Notes: a model not told the origin generated them from the sequence alone. DNA of 64,000 nucleotides from Haloferula sp. BvORR071 (GCF_000739615.1 NZ_BATP01000003.1:248001-312000); one strand, 5' to 3'; shown: positions 52,773 through 63,432, numbered from the stretch's first letter. Numbers and translations are program-made.

Positions 52773-53270
52773 ATGGCTTCAGCAGGCTACGCACGCTGGA
52801 TGAACCGCACGGCGGTGATCGTCTTCGTGCTGGGGCTGTTAGCTTTCGTCGCCTTCCACCTGCTGGTGGTGGACTACTATGTGGACCCCGCAATTGCGGG
52901 AGGAGCCGAGCCCCGCGGTTGGGAGGTTTGGGAAGCGATGTGGGAATTCTGCAAGTCTCCTGATCTTGGAGAGATGCCCGAGACATTGGTGCTGCCCTCG
53001 TTTGTTTGTTCCGCCTTGTTGGCGGTGACATCGCCCTTCCTCGTGCCAGTCTTCCGGAAGTCCCGGCCGTTGTGGTGGCTGGGGGTCTTGGTTTCCGGGC
53101 TGGTCCTGCTGAGCCTCGGCGGGGTCACGCTGGCGACGCCGGTGGATCCGGAGATCTCGGTGCCAGGCCCAGGAACTTACTGCTGTTTGGGCGCCTTGGT
53201 GCTGAACTTCCTCGGCTTTCTATTCGTGCGTCGGGAGCAGCGGCCCGAACTCGAACCATGCCATGATTGA
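52773..53270 (+). CDS. Small membrane protein, first of a tandem paralogous pair
   Basis: 165 residues from the ATG at 52773, which has a GGAG a few bases upstream. Three to four hydrophobic segments (about 12-32, 68-87, 97-117 and 133-152). The block FLVPVFRKSRPLWWLGVLVSG also occurs, with changes, in the next protein, and both end in a similar LNFLGFLFVRRE-type tail. The pair thus looks like a tandem duplication. The 3' end overlaps the next gene by 8 nt. The family is not recognised, and no link to complex I is implied beyond position. Confidence 0.65.
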   Translation: MASAGYARWMNRTAVIVFVLGLLAFVAFHLLVVDYYVDPAIAGGAEPRGWEVWEAMWEFCKSPDLGEMPETLVLPSFVCSALLAVTSPFLVPVFRKSRPLWWLGVLVSGLVLLSLGGVTLATPVDPEISVPGPGTYCCLGALVLNFLGFLFVRREQRPELEPCHD

Positions 53271-53730
53271 GGAGAAGGTCCAACGAACGAACCGCACTTC
53301 CTTGGGATTGTTGGTCGCTTCCATCGTGGTATTTGCGGCATTCAACCTCCTTCCGTGGGACCCTCGGTCGCCACAGTTCGAGGTTGGCTGGAAAATCTGG
53401 CCCACGGTTTTATCACCGAGTAATTGGCGTCAGAGCGGCAACTTGCTCCCGACTATGGGGCTGCTCACTGGAGTGCTGCTGATTGTCGGTGGGCCATTCC
53501 TTGTCCCCCTGCTTCGATCATCACGCCTGTTGTGGTGGACCGCAGCACTTGTCGGCGGACTTGGGCTGGGCTCCGTGCTGCTCTCCATGTTTGCAGCTCT
53601 CGCATGGTCCCAATATCCGCTGAGTCCTGGAGTCGCAGCCCTGATCTTATCCCTGGCGCTGAACTTTGCCGGTATCATCTCGATTCGCCGGCACGAGCCC
53701 GGTTCGAGCATGGAGCGGCCGGATCCCTGA
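53263..53730 (+). CDS. Small membrane protein, second of a tandem paralogous pair
   Basis: 155 residues with hydrophobic segments near 12-31, 63-82, 91-112 and 122-142. It shares the FLVPLLRSSRLLWWTAALVGG block and the C-terminal LNFAGIISIRRHE tail with the preceding protein, and overlaps that gene by 8 nt, so translation is likely coupled. No catalytic motif is seen and function is unknown. Confidence 0.65.
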   Translation: MIEEKVQRTNRTSLGLLVASIVVFAAFNLLPWDPRSPQFEVGWKIWPTVLSPSNWRQSGNLLPTMGLLTGVLLIVGGPFLVPLLRSSRLLWWTAALVGGLGLGSVLLSMFAALAWSQYPLSPGVAALILSLALNFAGIISIRRHEPGSSMERPDP

Positions 53731-53779
53731 TCGCAATACCTGCGATTGCACGCGGGCCCAGCTTTGCTAGAAATCCGGC

Positions 53780-54859
53780 GTGGCCGATCAGGGTGACGTC
53801 AGGGCAGTTCTCGAATACGTTCCGCGCTTCCGCGGGAAGATCTTTGTCGTGCTCATCGAGGCGGGCTTGCTGCCGGAACCGGCGATTGCGGAGACCTTGC
53901 TCGATCTGGCAGCGATGGAAGATGTGGGCGTGAAGCTGATCCTTGGCGTGCTGGGCGGTGACCTCAAGGATCTCTACGACTGGACCCTGGAGTGCGAGAT
54001 CATGTCCGCGCGCCTGAGCAAGCCGCTGGGCGAGCCCGGCGCGGTGGAGGAAGCGAAGGCGATCCTCGCCCGCGGACAAACCGTGGTGGCGGACGCATCC
54101 TTCCAGGATCCGCTCGATCCCAAGGTCGTGGATTTCACCCTGGGCATCGGCGCGGTGAAATTGATCACCTTGTTAGAAGAAGCGATCCTGATCGACGGCG
54201 AACCAGTGCCAGCGGTGCGAGCCTCGGAAGCGGAGGTGCTGGCGAAGTCCGGCACGGTGACGAATGATCACCTGCTGCTGGCGGCGGCGGAAGCTTGCCG
54301 ACGCGGGGTGCCCCGTGTGCATGTGCTGAACGGGCGCCGGCAGGGCGTGCTAGTCGATGAGTTGTTCTCGAACGAAGGCGTGGGCACCATGGTCCACGCC
54401 GACAGCTATCGCGACATCCGTCCGCTGCGCGAGGAGGACATCCCTGAGCTGTTAGGCATGATCGGCAGGTCGGTGCGGCGCACTAAGCTGCTGGCCCGTA
54501 CCTATGAGGACATCTTCGACAAGATCGGCGACTACCACGTGATGACCATCGACGATAACGTCGTCGGCTGCGTGGCGCTGCACGAGTATCCTGCGGATCA
54601 CACCGCGGAGGTGGCCTGCCTGTATGTGAAGATGAACCACGAGGGCCGCGGCTATGGCGTGGACCTGGTGAACTACGCCGAGAAGGTCGCAAGCGGCAGG
54701 AAGATCCCGCGAGTCTTCGCCCTGACCAACCGAGCCGCCGACTTCTTCCAGGATCGCGTGCACTTCACGTTACGAGATCCTTCCGCGCTGCCGGAGTCGC
54801 GGCGGAAGCAGCTCGAAGATAGCGGACGGGACTCAAAGGTGTTCGAGAAGGTGCTGTGA
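53780..54859 (+). CDS. N-acetylglutamate synthase-like protein: degenerate amino-acid-kinase domain plus GNAT domain
   Basis: 359 residues; the start is a GTG at 53780. The N-terminal part (about 1-210) resembles the amino-acid-kinase fold of ArgA/ArgB (YVPRFRGKIFVV, then VLGG, then a TNDHLLLAAAEACRRGVPRV helix), but the Gly-rich GGE nucleotide loop is lost (FVVLIEAGLL). A GNAT acetyltransferase domain (about 215-359) follows, with DIRPLREEDIPEL, ACLYVKMNHEGRGYGVDLV (acetyl-CoA loop) and the SKVFEKVL end typical of N-acetylglutamate synthases. That enzyme starts arginine synthesis from acetyl-CoA and glutamate. The kinase half would be structural or arginine-sensing. At about 360 residues it is shorter than E. 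coli ArgA (about 440). No other arg gene is nearby. Confidence 0.75.
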   Translation: MADQGDVRAVLEYVPRFRGKIFVVLIEAGLLPEPAIAETLLDLAAMEDVGVKLILGVLGGDLKDLYDWTLECEIMSARLSKPLGEPGAVEEAKAILARGQTVVADASFQDPLDPKVVDFTLGIGAVKLITLLEEAILIDGEPVPAVRASEAEVLAKSGTVTNDHLLLAAAEACRRGVPRVHVLNGRRQGVLVDELFSNEGVGTMVHADSYRDIRPLREEDIPELLGMIGRSVRRTKLLARTYEDIFDKIGDYHVMTIDDNVVGCVALHEYPADHTAEVACLYVKMNHEGRGYGVDLVNYAEKVASGRKIPRVFALTNRAADFFQDRVHFTLRDPSALPESRRKQLEDSGRDSKVFEKVL

Positions 54860-54878
54860 GGGCCGCGATCACTGGGTG

Positions 54879-54974
54879 CCACTGGGTGTGCCGGCTTTAG
54901 CCGGCACGAGTGGCGCGTCACCCATCAGACCGCTCGATCAGCTTTCAGGCCGGCTAAAGCCGACGCCCCAGTGG
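54879..54974. repeat. REP-like nested inverted repeat
   Basis: CCACTGGG (54879-54886) pairs with CCCAGTGG (54967-54974) as outer arms. Inside are GCCGGCTTTAGCCGGC (54890-54905), itself palindromic, and GCCGGCTAAAGCCG (54949-54962), its reverse complement over most of its length. It lies between the convergent ArgA-like and DUF1501 genes. It looks like an extragenic palindromic repeat and could also terminate transcription from both sides. Confidence 0.65.
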
Positions 54975-54977
54975 GCC

Positions 54978-56423
<1,446 letters not shown>

Positions 56424-56428
56424 GGCGA

Positions 56429-59400
56429 TTAGGGGCGGGTCAGGGCTTCGGAAAGATTAAGAAGGAGCGAGCAGGTCTGGGTCCAGGCGGCGTGCTCGAT
56501 GGGATCGAGCGCGGGATCGCGCGGCGATTCACCGGTGGCGAGCAAGGCGCTGGCAGCGGCGGGATCGGCGCGGAAGCGCTCACGCTCACGCTTCAAGGTG
56601 CCACGCAGTACGACGAGCTCTTGCTCCACGGGCGCACGGCCGGTCATACGGAGAAAGCACTCGGCGAGCTTGCTGTCATCGTTGTTGCCCAGCTTGGCCA
56701 AGCGCTCGGCAAAGGCGCGGCTGGCTTCCACGTACTGAGGGTCGTTGAGCGTGACCAAGGCCTGCAGCGGTGTGTTGGTGGAGGCACGGCCAATGGAGCA
56801 GATCTCGCGGTTCGGCGCATCGAAGACGGCGAGGCTCACCGGCGGCAGCGTGCGCTTCCAGTAGGTGTAGAGCGAGCGGCGGTAGAGTTTCTCGCCGTGG
56901 TCCTGGACGAAGGTCTGCGAGGTCGCAGGGCTGGAGCCATAGTGCGAAATCTGGCGCCAGAGGTCGCCGGGTTGGTAGGGCTTCACACTGGGGCCGCCAA
57001 GGCGCTCGACCATCAGGCCGGAGGTGAAGAGCGCCTGATCGCGGATCTGCTCGGCACTGAGGCGGAAGCGTGGGCCACGTGCCAAGAGATCATTGCGCGG
57101 GTCGCGCTTCTGGAGTTCCGGCGAGGCCACCGCTGTCTGCCGATAGGTGCGTGAGCTGACGATGTTGCGGATGAGCGCTTTCACGTCCCAGCCATTCGCC
57201 ATGAAGTCGGTGGCCAGCCAGTCGAGAAGTTCGGGGTGAGTCGGCAAGGTCGACTGCATGCCGAAGTCTGCGGGCGAGGACGCGAGCCCTTTGCCGAAGA
57301 AGGCGGACCAGACGCGGTTCACCTCCACGCGCGAGGTCAGCGGATGATCGGGCCGGGTCAGCCACTTGGCGAGATCGAGCCGGGTCAACTCGCGATCGGC
57401 AGGCTCGGGCGGGGTAGGCAGCGATCCTGGGGTGCCGGGCTTCACCTCGTCCTTCGGCGAGGAATAGACCCCGCGTTCGAGGATGTGGGTCACGCGCGGC
57501 TTGGGCGCAGTGTTCATCACCATCACCGAGTGCTCCTGCGTGAGAACCGACAGGCGCTCTTCGAGATTGGCGATGCGATAGCGCAGCGCTGCGGTGGGCG
57601 CAGCCATCGTGCGGAAGTAAGCTTCAAGCCGAGCCTGCTGCTCGGGGCTGCGCTGGGCGGCGTCCATTGCCAAGGCGGCGGTAACATCTGCGGGGTGCGG
57701 CGAAGCGTCGTCCGCGCCACCGAAGGCATAAATACGGAAGCGTGCGGGTGAGGCACTGCCGCCGAAATTGAACATCAGCTCGGTGGTCAAGTAGGGCGTG
57801 CTGCCGGGATCGACCGGGCGGCCGAAAGTGACGGTTAGATACTGCGGAGTCGTCGAACCAGTAGGTGGGGCCCAGCCGTTGGTCGGGGTGGTGTCACGCA
57901 GACGCTCCGGTCCATAACCCTCCTGCGAGGCACTGGCAGAGATCCGCGCCATCGGCAGGCTGTTGTTCAGATCAACATTGAGCGCCGGGAAGGAACTCGC
58001 GGAGGTGGTGATGGTGCTCATCACCAGGTTCTGCTCAAGCCCTCCGACACCGGCGAAGCCGAGCTTGCCCTTGGCTGCCTCGGTCGGCAGGAATTCGACG
58101 CGGATTCCCTTCACCGCCTGGCCATTCTGCGGCAGGCGGCACATCACATTGTAGGCTGCGTAGTCACCGCCGCGAATCGAGACCGAGCCATCATCCTCGA
58201 TCTTGATGCGCTCCGGATCGCCGTTGGGAGATGTCGCGGATTCCGCAATCAGAGGCGTGAGCTTGAAGTCCTTGCCAGCCTTGGCCTGGTCCTCGCGCTC
58301 GCCCTTCTCCCATGCGGCGAGGCCGGCGGGATCAGGTTGTGCGAGCTGGGCCTTGGCCTGCTGCAGCTCGGCTCTGATGCCGTTCGCCTCGGTCTCATTG
58401 GCGAGGCAACTGTGAGCCATGATCGAGGGGCGGGAGTTGTTGCCACCGTCGCCATCATGCGGCGCATCACCCACCGTATTGAAGAAGGCGAAGAAGCGGT
58501 AGTAGTCGCGCTGCGAGACCGGATCGAACTTGTGGTCGTGGCACTGCGCGCAGGCCATGGTGAGGCCCATGAAGACCTCCGAAGTGGTCTTCACCCGGTC
58601 GGCCACATAGTTGACCAGGTTTTCCTCGGCGATGGTGCCGCCCTCATGGGTGTTCGCGTTGTTGCGGTTGAAGCCGCTGGCGACTTGCTGTTGCTCGGTG
58701 GCATTCGGCAAGAGGTCTCCCGCAAGTTGTTCCGTTAGGAAGGCGTCGTAAGGCTTGTTGTCGTTGAAGGCCTTGATCACCCAGTCGCGCCACAGCCACT
58801 GGTTGCGGCCGCCATCGATCGAGTAGCCGTTGGTATCGGCGTAGCGCGAGGCATCGAGCCACGCGGCAGCCTGCTGTTCGCCGAAGCGCGGTGATGCCAG
58901 TAGGCGCTCGACCTGGCGTTCGTAGGCACCGGGCTCGCGGTCTTGCTCGAAGCTGGCGATCTCTTCCGGTGTGGGCGGTAGCCCGGTGAGGTCGAAGCTG
59001 ACGCGGCGCAAGAGAGTTGCGCGGTCGGCCTCGGGCGAGAAGGCCAAGCCGTCCTTCGCGAGAGTGGCGGCGACGAAGCGGTCAATCGGATTGAGGTCGC
59101 TGCCCTGCGGCAAGGCAGGCTTCACCGGCGCCTGGAAGGCCCAGTGACCTTCGTAAACGGCGCCCTCCGTGATCCAGCGCTTGAGCAGATCCTTCTCAGC
59201 GGCGGTGAGCTGGCGGTGGCTATCCGGCGGCGGCATCACCTTCTTCGCGCTACTGTGGAAGATGCGCGAGACCAGCAGGGATTCCTCCGGCTTTCCGGGA
59301 GAGATGGCCGGCTTCTCCGACTCGCCGCCCTTGAGTGCAGCATCCGCTGAATCCAGCCGCAGCTCGGCCTCACGCGCGTGCTCGTCCGGCCCGTGGCAGG

Positions 59401-59512
59401 CGAAACAATTCTTCGAAAGAACAGGGCGTATATCCCTGTTGTATGACAGCCGTTCTTGCGCGTGCAGGGGAGTGAGCAAGAGTAGCAGGAGGCAAGGCGA
59501 TTTCCGCATCAT
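56429..59512 (-). CDS. PSD1/DUF1549/DUF1553 protein with N-terminal planctomycete cytochrome c domain
   Basis: 1027 residues with a signal peptide ending near LHAQ and a single haem motif CFACH (C36, C39, H40) in the planctomycete cytochrome c domain. DUF1549 (PSCyt2) follows at about 145-350, with WLDASRYADTNGYSIDGG and CAQCHDHKFDPVSQRDYYR, which contains a second CxxCH. A beta-rich concanavalin-like insertion spans about 430-600, and DUF1553 (PSD1) runs from about 690 to the end, with HPLTSRVEVNRVW and LGGPSVKPYQPGD. The DUF1501 partner lies immediately downstream. Activity is not established; an exported redox-linked role is likely. Confidence 0.92.
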   Translation of the reverse strand: MMRKSPCLLLLLLTPLHAQERLSYNRDIRPVLSKNCFACHGPDEHAREAELRLDSADAALKGGESEKPAISPGKPEESLLVSRIFHSSAKKVMPPPDSHRQLTAAEKDLLKRWITEGAVYEGHWAFQAPVKPALPQGSDLNPIDRFVAATLAKDGLAFSPEADRATLLRRVSFDLTGLPPTPEEIASFEQDREPGAYERQVERLLASPRFGEQQAAAWLDASRYADTNGYSIDGGRNQWLWRDWVIKAFNDNKPYDAFLTEQLAGDLLPNATEQQQVASGFNRNNANTHEGGTIAEENLVNYVADRVKTTSEVFMGLTMACAQCHDHKFDPVSQRDYYRFFAFFNTVGDAPHDGDGGNNSRPSIMAHSCLANETEANGIRAELQQAKAQLAQPDPAGLAAWEKGEREDQAKAGKDFKLTPLIAESATSPNGDPERIKIEDDGSVSIRGGDYAAYNVMCRLPQNGQAVKGIRVEFLPTEAAKGKLGFAGVGGLEQNLVMSTITTSASSFPALNVDLNNSLPMARISASASQEGYGPERLRDTTPTNGWAPPTGSTTPQYLTVTFGRPVDPGSTPYLTTELMFNFGGSASPARFRIYAFGGADDASPHPADVTAALAMDAAQRSPEQQARLEAYFRTMAAPTAALRYRIANLEERLSVLTQEHSVMVMNTAPKPRVTHILERGVYSSPKDEVKPGTPGSLPTPPEPADRELTRLDLAKWLTRPDHPLTSRVEVNRVWSAFFGKGLASSPADFGMQSTLPTHPELLDWLATDFMANGWDVKALIRNIVSSRTYRQTAVASPELQKRDPRNDLLARGPRFRLSAEQIRDQALFTSGLMVERLGGPSVKPYQPGDLWRQISHYGSSPATSQTFVQDHGEKLYRRSLYTYWKRTLPPVSLAVFDAPNREICSIGRASTNTPLQALVTLNDPQYVEASRAFAERLAKLGNNDDSKLAECFLRMTGRAPVEQELVVLRGTLKRERERFRADPAAASALLATGESPRDPALDPIEHAAWTQTCSLLLNLSEALTRP

Positions 59513-59701
59513 CGGGTTTACGTTCAGATCCGCAGGAAACCTTACCTATCCAAATGCATAGTTCTCGCAAGGCGCGAAGCACGGGATGCCCCCAAAGTGG
59601 GGAGCTTTGCCTGTGCATCTGGAATTTCCCATTCCACTTTTGCCTTTTCTTCGGAATTCAAAGGCTATGCTCAGGGAGACCAGAGTCCGCTTCTCCAATC
59701 C

Positions 59702-61105
59702 ATGAAACTCAAATTCTGCGGTGCCGCCGGCACCACCACCGGCTCCCAGCATCTGCTGGAGATCAATGGCACCCGCATCCTGCTCGATTGCGGTCTGTAC
59801 CAAGGCCATCGCGAGGAGAGCTACCAGGTGAACTGTTGCTTCCCGCACTTCGACCCGAAGGAGATCGACGTGGTGATTCTCTCGCACGCCCACATCGACC
59901 ATAGCGGGAACCTGCCGAATCTCTGCAAGCAGGGTTTCAACGGGAACATCTACACCACCTTCGCGACGCGGGACCTGTGCCAGATCATGCTGGCGGACAG
60001 CGCGCACATCCAGGAGCAGGATACCGAATATCTGAATCGCGACCGAGCCAAGGACGGTCTGCCACCGGTGAAGCCACTCTACGTGCGCGAAGACGCCGAG
60101 CGCTGCCTGCGCCAATTCGTGACGCTGAATTACGAGCGCCCGATGCCGGTGGCCGATGGGGTGACGGTGACTTTCTACGATGCCGGGCACATCCTTGGGG
60201 CGGCGCAGGTGCTGTTAGAAATCGTGGACAAGGAGGATGGCGGAAAAAAGAAACGCTTCCTCTTCTCCGGCGACATCGGGCGCGGCGGCAATGAGATCCT
60301 GCGCGATCCGGCGGTGGTGCGGGATGTGGACTTCGTGCTGATGGAGAGCACCTATGGCGGCCGTGAGCACGAACTGCCCACGGGTGCCGCGGATGAATTC
60401 GGCGAGATGTTGAACGCCGCCCTCGCCCGCCGCGGCAAGGTGATGATCCCGGCCTTCGCGGTCGAGCGCACGCAGGCGCTACTCTATATCATCCACCAGC
60501 TTTACCGCGCAGGGAAGCTGCGTCCGGTGCCGGTATATGTGGACAGCCCGCTGGCGGTGAATGCCACCGAGATCTTCCGCATCCACCCCGAGTGCTTCAA
60601 CGAGACGGTTTACAAGTTCCTCTTCGAAGAGAGCGATCCCTTCCAGTTCCCGGACCTGCACCTGATCCGGGCGGTGGACGATTCGAAGAAGCTCAATGAG
60701 GTGGAAGGGCCATGCATCATCATCTCCGCGTCCGGAATGTGCGAGGCGGGACGCATCCGCCACCACCTCAAGAACGGTCTGGATGATCCGCGGAACACGG
60801 TGCTCTTCGTGGGCTACTGCGCGGATAACACGCTGGGCCGCGCGATCCGCGACGGCAAGCCGGTGGTGAACATCTTCGGCAAGCCGGTGAAGGTGCGGGC
60901 CCACATCGAGGCGATCGATTCCTTCTCAGGGCACGCGGACCATTCGGAGCTATTGGACTGGTTCCACAAGATCACCGGACCGAAGAAGCAGGTCTGGCTG
61001 GTGCACGGTGAACCGGAGCGCGCGAATGCGCTACGGGCGGCATTGGCGAGCGAGCACGACGGGGCGATCGATGTCGCGGTGCTTGGCGAGAGCTTCGAGA
61101 TATGA
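59702..61105 (+). CDS. Beta-CASP metallo-beta-lactamase-fold protein (RNA-processing exonuclease-like)
   Basis: 467 residues from the ATG at 59702; the frame extends 35 codons upstream without protein features. The metallo-beta-lactamase core shows LSHAHIDHSG (the HxHxDH zinc motif), YDAGHILGAAQ, FSGDIGR and the C-terminal SFSGHADH. The beta-CASP and RMMBL parts include MESTYGGREH, IPAFAVERTQALLY and ISASGMCEAGRI. The family includes bacterial homologues of CPSF-73 and YSH1, thought to act on RNA. It is cytoplasmic, with no signal peptide. It is divergent from the PSD1 gene over 189 bp, with an SLBB-like lipoprotein gene 12 bp downstream. Confidence 0.9.
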   Translation: MKLKFCGAAGTTTGSQHLLEINGTRILLDCGLYQGHREESYQVNCCFPHFDPKEIDVVILSHAHIDHSGNLPNLCKQGFNGNIYTTFATRDLCQIMLADSAHIQEQDTEYLNRDRAKDGLPPVKPLYVREDAERCLRQFVTLNYERPMPVADGVTVTFYDAGHILGAAQVLLEIVDKEDGGKKKRFLFSGDIGRGGNEILRDPAVVRDVDFVLMESTYGGREHELPTGAADEFGEMLNAALARRGKVMIPAFAVERTQALLYIIHQLYRAGKLRPVPVYVDSPLAVNATEIFRIHPECFNETVYKFLFEESDPFQFPDLHLIRAVDDSKKLNEVEGPCIIISASGMCEAGRIRHHLKNGLDDPRNTVLFVGYCADNTLGRAIRDGKPVVNIFGKPVKVRAHIEAIDSFSGHADHSELLDWFHKITGPKKQVWLVHGEPERANALRAALASEHDGAIDVAVLGESFEI

Positions 61106-61117
61106 GAATAGTGAGTA

Positions 61118-61537
61118 ATGCCCTCTCTCGTGAGACCATTTCTAGCGGTTTGCCTCGCAGTTCTGGCCGTAGGCTCATGCCGAGAGAAGCCGAGCAACTC
61201 CGAACCTGCTACACCTGCGCCACCTGTCGCCAGGGCCCCCATCCGGGTCACCATGCTCGGACAGATCACGAAGGCGGGCACACACGATGTCTCCGCGGAT
61301 CCCACTATCGAAGCTGCGTTCGCGATGGCTGGAGGATGGAGTGGCAAGGGCGGAGGACTGGCACCTCACATTCCTCATCCGCCTTTCAGCCTTGTATTGA
61401 ACCGGGCCGGGAAGCTCACCAAGGTTCGGCTTGTCACCGACCCGAAGACCCGGGTGGTAAGAGTGAAGGATCCCGAGTGGAAGGCCTACAAGCTCTGTGA
61501 CGGGGACATCATCACCCTGCCAGAAGTTGTCTTCTAA
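61118..61537 (+). CDS. SLBB-like domain lipoprotein
   Basis: 139 residues. A lipobox LAVGSC puts the lipidated Cys at 21. After a Pro-rich linker the domain (about 42-139) has TMLGQITKAGTHDVSADPTI, then EAAFAMAGGWSGKGG and the end LCDGDIITLPE. This matches the soluble-ligand-binding beta-grasp (SLBB) pattern found in polysaccharide export proteins such as Wza, but only one such unit is present and the Poly_export domain is missing. It may be a small accessory lipoprotein. Only 12 bp separate it from the beta-CASP gene, so they may be co-transcribed. Confidence 0.72.
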   Translation: MPSLVRPFLAVCLAVLAVGSCREKPSNSEPATPAPPVARAPIRVTMLGQITKAGTHDVSADPTIEAAFAMAGGWSGKGGGLAPHIPHPPFSLVLNRAGKLTKVRLVTDPKTRVVRVKDPEWKAYKLCDGDIITLPEVVF

Positions 61538-61563
61538 CCGAACTGCAATTCCCTGAATCGGGG

Positions 61564-63130
61564 TCACTGGCCCTGAGCCGGATACCCGTAATAGAGATAC
61601 AAGGCACCGTAGGTCCAGTTCGGGCCTTGCATGCCGGGGAAGTTCGCGCGGTCGAAGGTGAGCAGCAGGTAGGGCGCGGGATTGCCTTCGGGCAGTGGGA
61701 TCAGGTTCGGCCAGATGCGGCCGTTGCCATTCTCACCCCAAGGCGGGAGATCGAGGTCAAGCTTGCCGATGGGCTTGAGCTCGGGGAAGGAACAGACGTG
61801 GAGGCTGCGGTCGGCGCTGCCGAAGAGCGCGTAGTTCACCCCCCCCAACCTTCTGGATCGTAGTGCCGGTGCTATCCGAGTCCGCCGGGCCGGCGATGCG
61901 CTGGAAGCCGCCATCCCAGCGCGCGGACTCGAAGACGGCGGCCTTGTAGCCATTGACGTTTTGGCAGAGCAGCATCCGCCACTTGCCGCTGGCCTTGTCG
62001 AAGATGCCGTGCGGATCCTCGTAGTCGCCGACCAATTCCATCGGCTTGGAATTCATGATCGAAAAACCACGGCGCGGATCCTTGGTCGAGCGCACCGCGA
62101 GGATCTCCTTCTTCTCACGCTTGGCGGGATCGCCGAAAGCGGAGAAGGCAACGGTCCACCCGCGCCACTCGCCGCTGGGGCGGTCGAAGAAGAGATGCGA
62201 GGCGAGCTCATTCCGAAGCAAACCATCGCCACGGTCGAAGACTATCATGCCTTCGAAGCGCGGATCGAAGATGCCGGGGTTCATACTGAAGACACCTTGT
62301 GCGGGATTCGGCAAGCCACCGCCGCGCGTGGTGGCCGTGAACCAGAGACGGCCATCGTCTAACAGAGGAGTCCCCTCTTCATTCGTGATCGCGCGGATGT
62401 CGGCTTGGCCGATGCCGGGCGTGAGTGCGGCGCTGGCGCGATCGACCACGGCATACACACCATCCTGACCCGCGGCGCGAACCCAGGTGGACATCTTGCG
62501 GAAGACCTCCTGGCGGCGAATGTCGAGGTGCTGGACGATATCGGCTCGGCCCATCAGGCGGATCTCGCCGCGGTCGCGCAGGTAGACATTGAAGCCCACG
62601 GCACACATCTGCACGACGAGCGAAACGGGATGATCCGCAGGGATCGGGCTGAATTTAGCAGCTTCGCCGGAGAAGAGTTGCTTGCCTTCCTTGTCCATCC
62701 CCCAACGCAGGCCGGTGATCGTGCCCTTGCCGAAAACAAGCTCAACACGCAGACGCTCGCCCGCCTCATGCACGAACTCCAGTCCCGCGCTGCCACCATC
62801 CCAGGCGCTCAGTTCCAGCTCGTAGGTGGCGAAGGGATTGAAGCCGGAGAACCAGAGCGAGGTATCCGAGACACCAGCACCGCGGATCATGAGCTTGCCA
62901 TCCTTGAGCGTGAACTCGGCATTTCCCGCCCTGCGCTTGATGGGATGCATCACCGGGAGATCCACAATTGAGGCGGGATCGAGGGCAGCCAGAGGCAGTG
63001 CCTGCTCGCGATCGAAGACCATCCGCTTGCTGGCCTGGCGGGTGAAGTGGATATCGGCCGGAGTGATCTCTCCGTGGAGCGGGAAGCTCAGGGCGAGAAT
63101 CGTGAGGAGGGATCGGAGCGGCCGCAGCAT
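61564..63130 (-). pseudogene. Secreted five-bladed-propeller-like (GH43/GH32-type) protein, frameshifted
   Basis: The gene starts at the ATG at 63130 with signal peptide MLRPLRSLLTILALSFPLHG and reads well to ...GTTIQKVGG. There the frame breaks in a run of eight C (G on the coding strand) at 61839-61846. Removing one base restores VNYALFGSADRSLHVCSF and continues to a stop at 61564; the intact product would be about 521 residues. The N-terminal 180 residues form a beta-sandwich; the rest has propeller-like repeats with DPRFEGMIVFDRGDGLL and ELVGDYEDPHGIFDKASGKW, reminiscent of glycoside hydrolase families 43/32. A homopolymer length error, true inactivation or slip-strand phase variation could each explain it. 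The enzyme class is uncertain. Confidence 0.72.
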
Positions 63131-63432
63131 GGGGAAATTGAGGAGAAGGACGGTGCGAGTGTCGAGGGCGGTCGTGTGGCATCCCGAGTGATGATCCCGT
63201 TTGAGCCGCAGGATCTTTCGGAGTGCGCGCGAGGATCGTCGCTTTGAGGGTGCGCTCGCCCCGATCAAGGCCAGACAAGTTCTAGGTGAGCCCAACCCAC
63301 TCGGACGGCCCGTGAGGGGTGGACTCACCTAGAACTTCAACGCTGACATCCGGGCACATTCACCCATAAAGCGGCGATTCCCGCCGCACTCCGAAAGCGG
63401 CTATGCAGCAAAGGGGGCCACCACTCGTAGCC
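63131..63432. other. Intergenic region with one long inverted repeat
   Basis: No gene is seen. The main content is the inverted repeat at 63277-63337. It lies downstream of the desaturase-like gene and upstream of the frameshifted propeller gene, both on the minus strand, so it probably ends the desaturase transcript. Confidence 0.5.
63277..63337. repeat. 14-bp inverted repeat, REP-like or terminator
   Basis: AAGTTCTAGGTGAG (63277-63290) and its perfect complement CTCACCTAGAACTT (63324-63337) flank a 33-nt GC-rich loop that can itself form a smaller stem (CCACTC/GAG-type pairing). No T-tract follows on either side. Confidence 0.6.
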
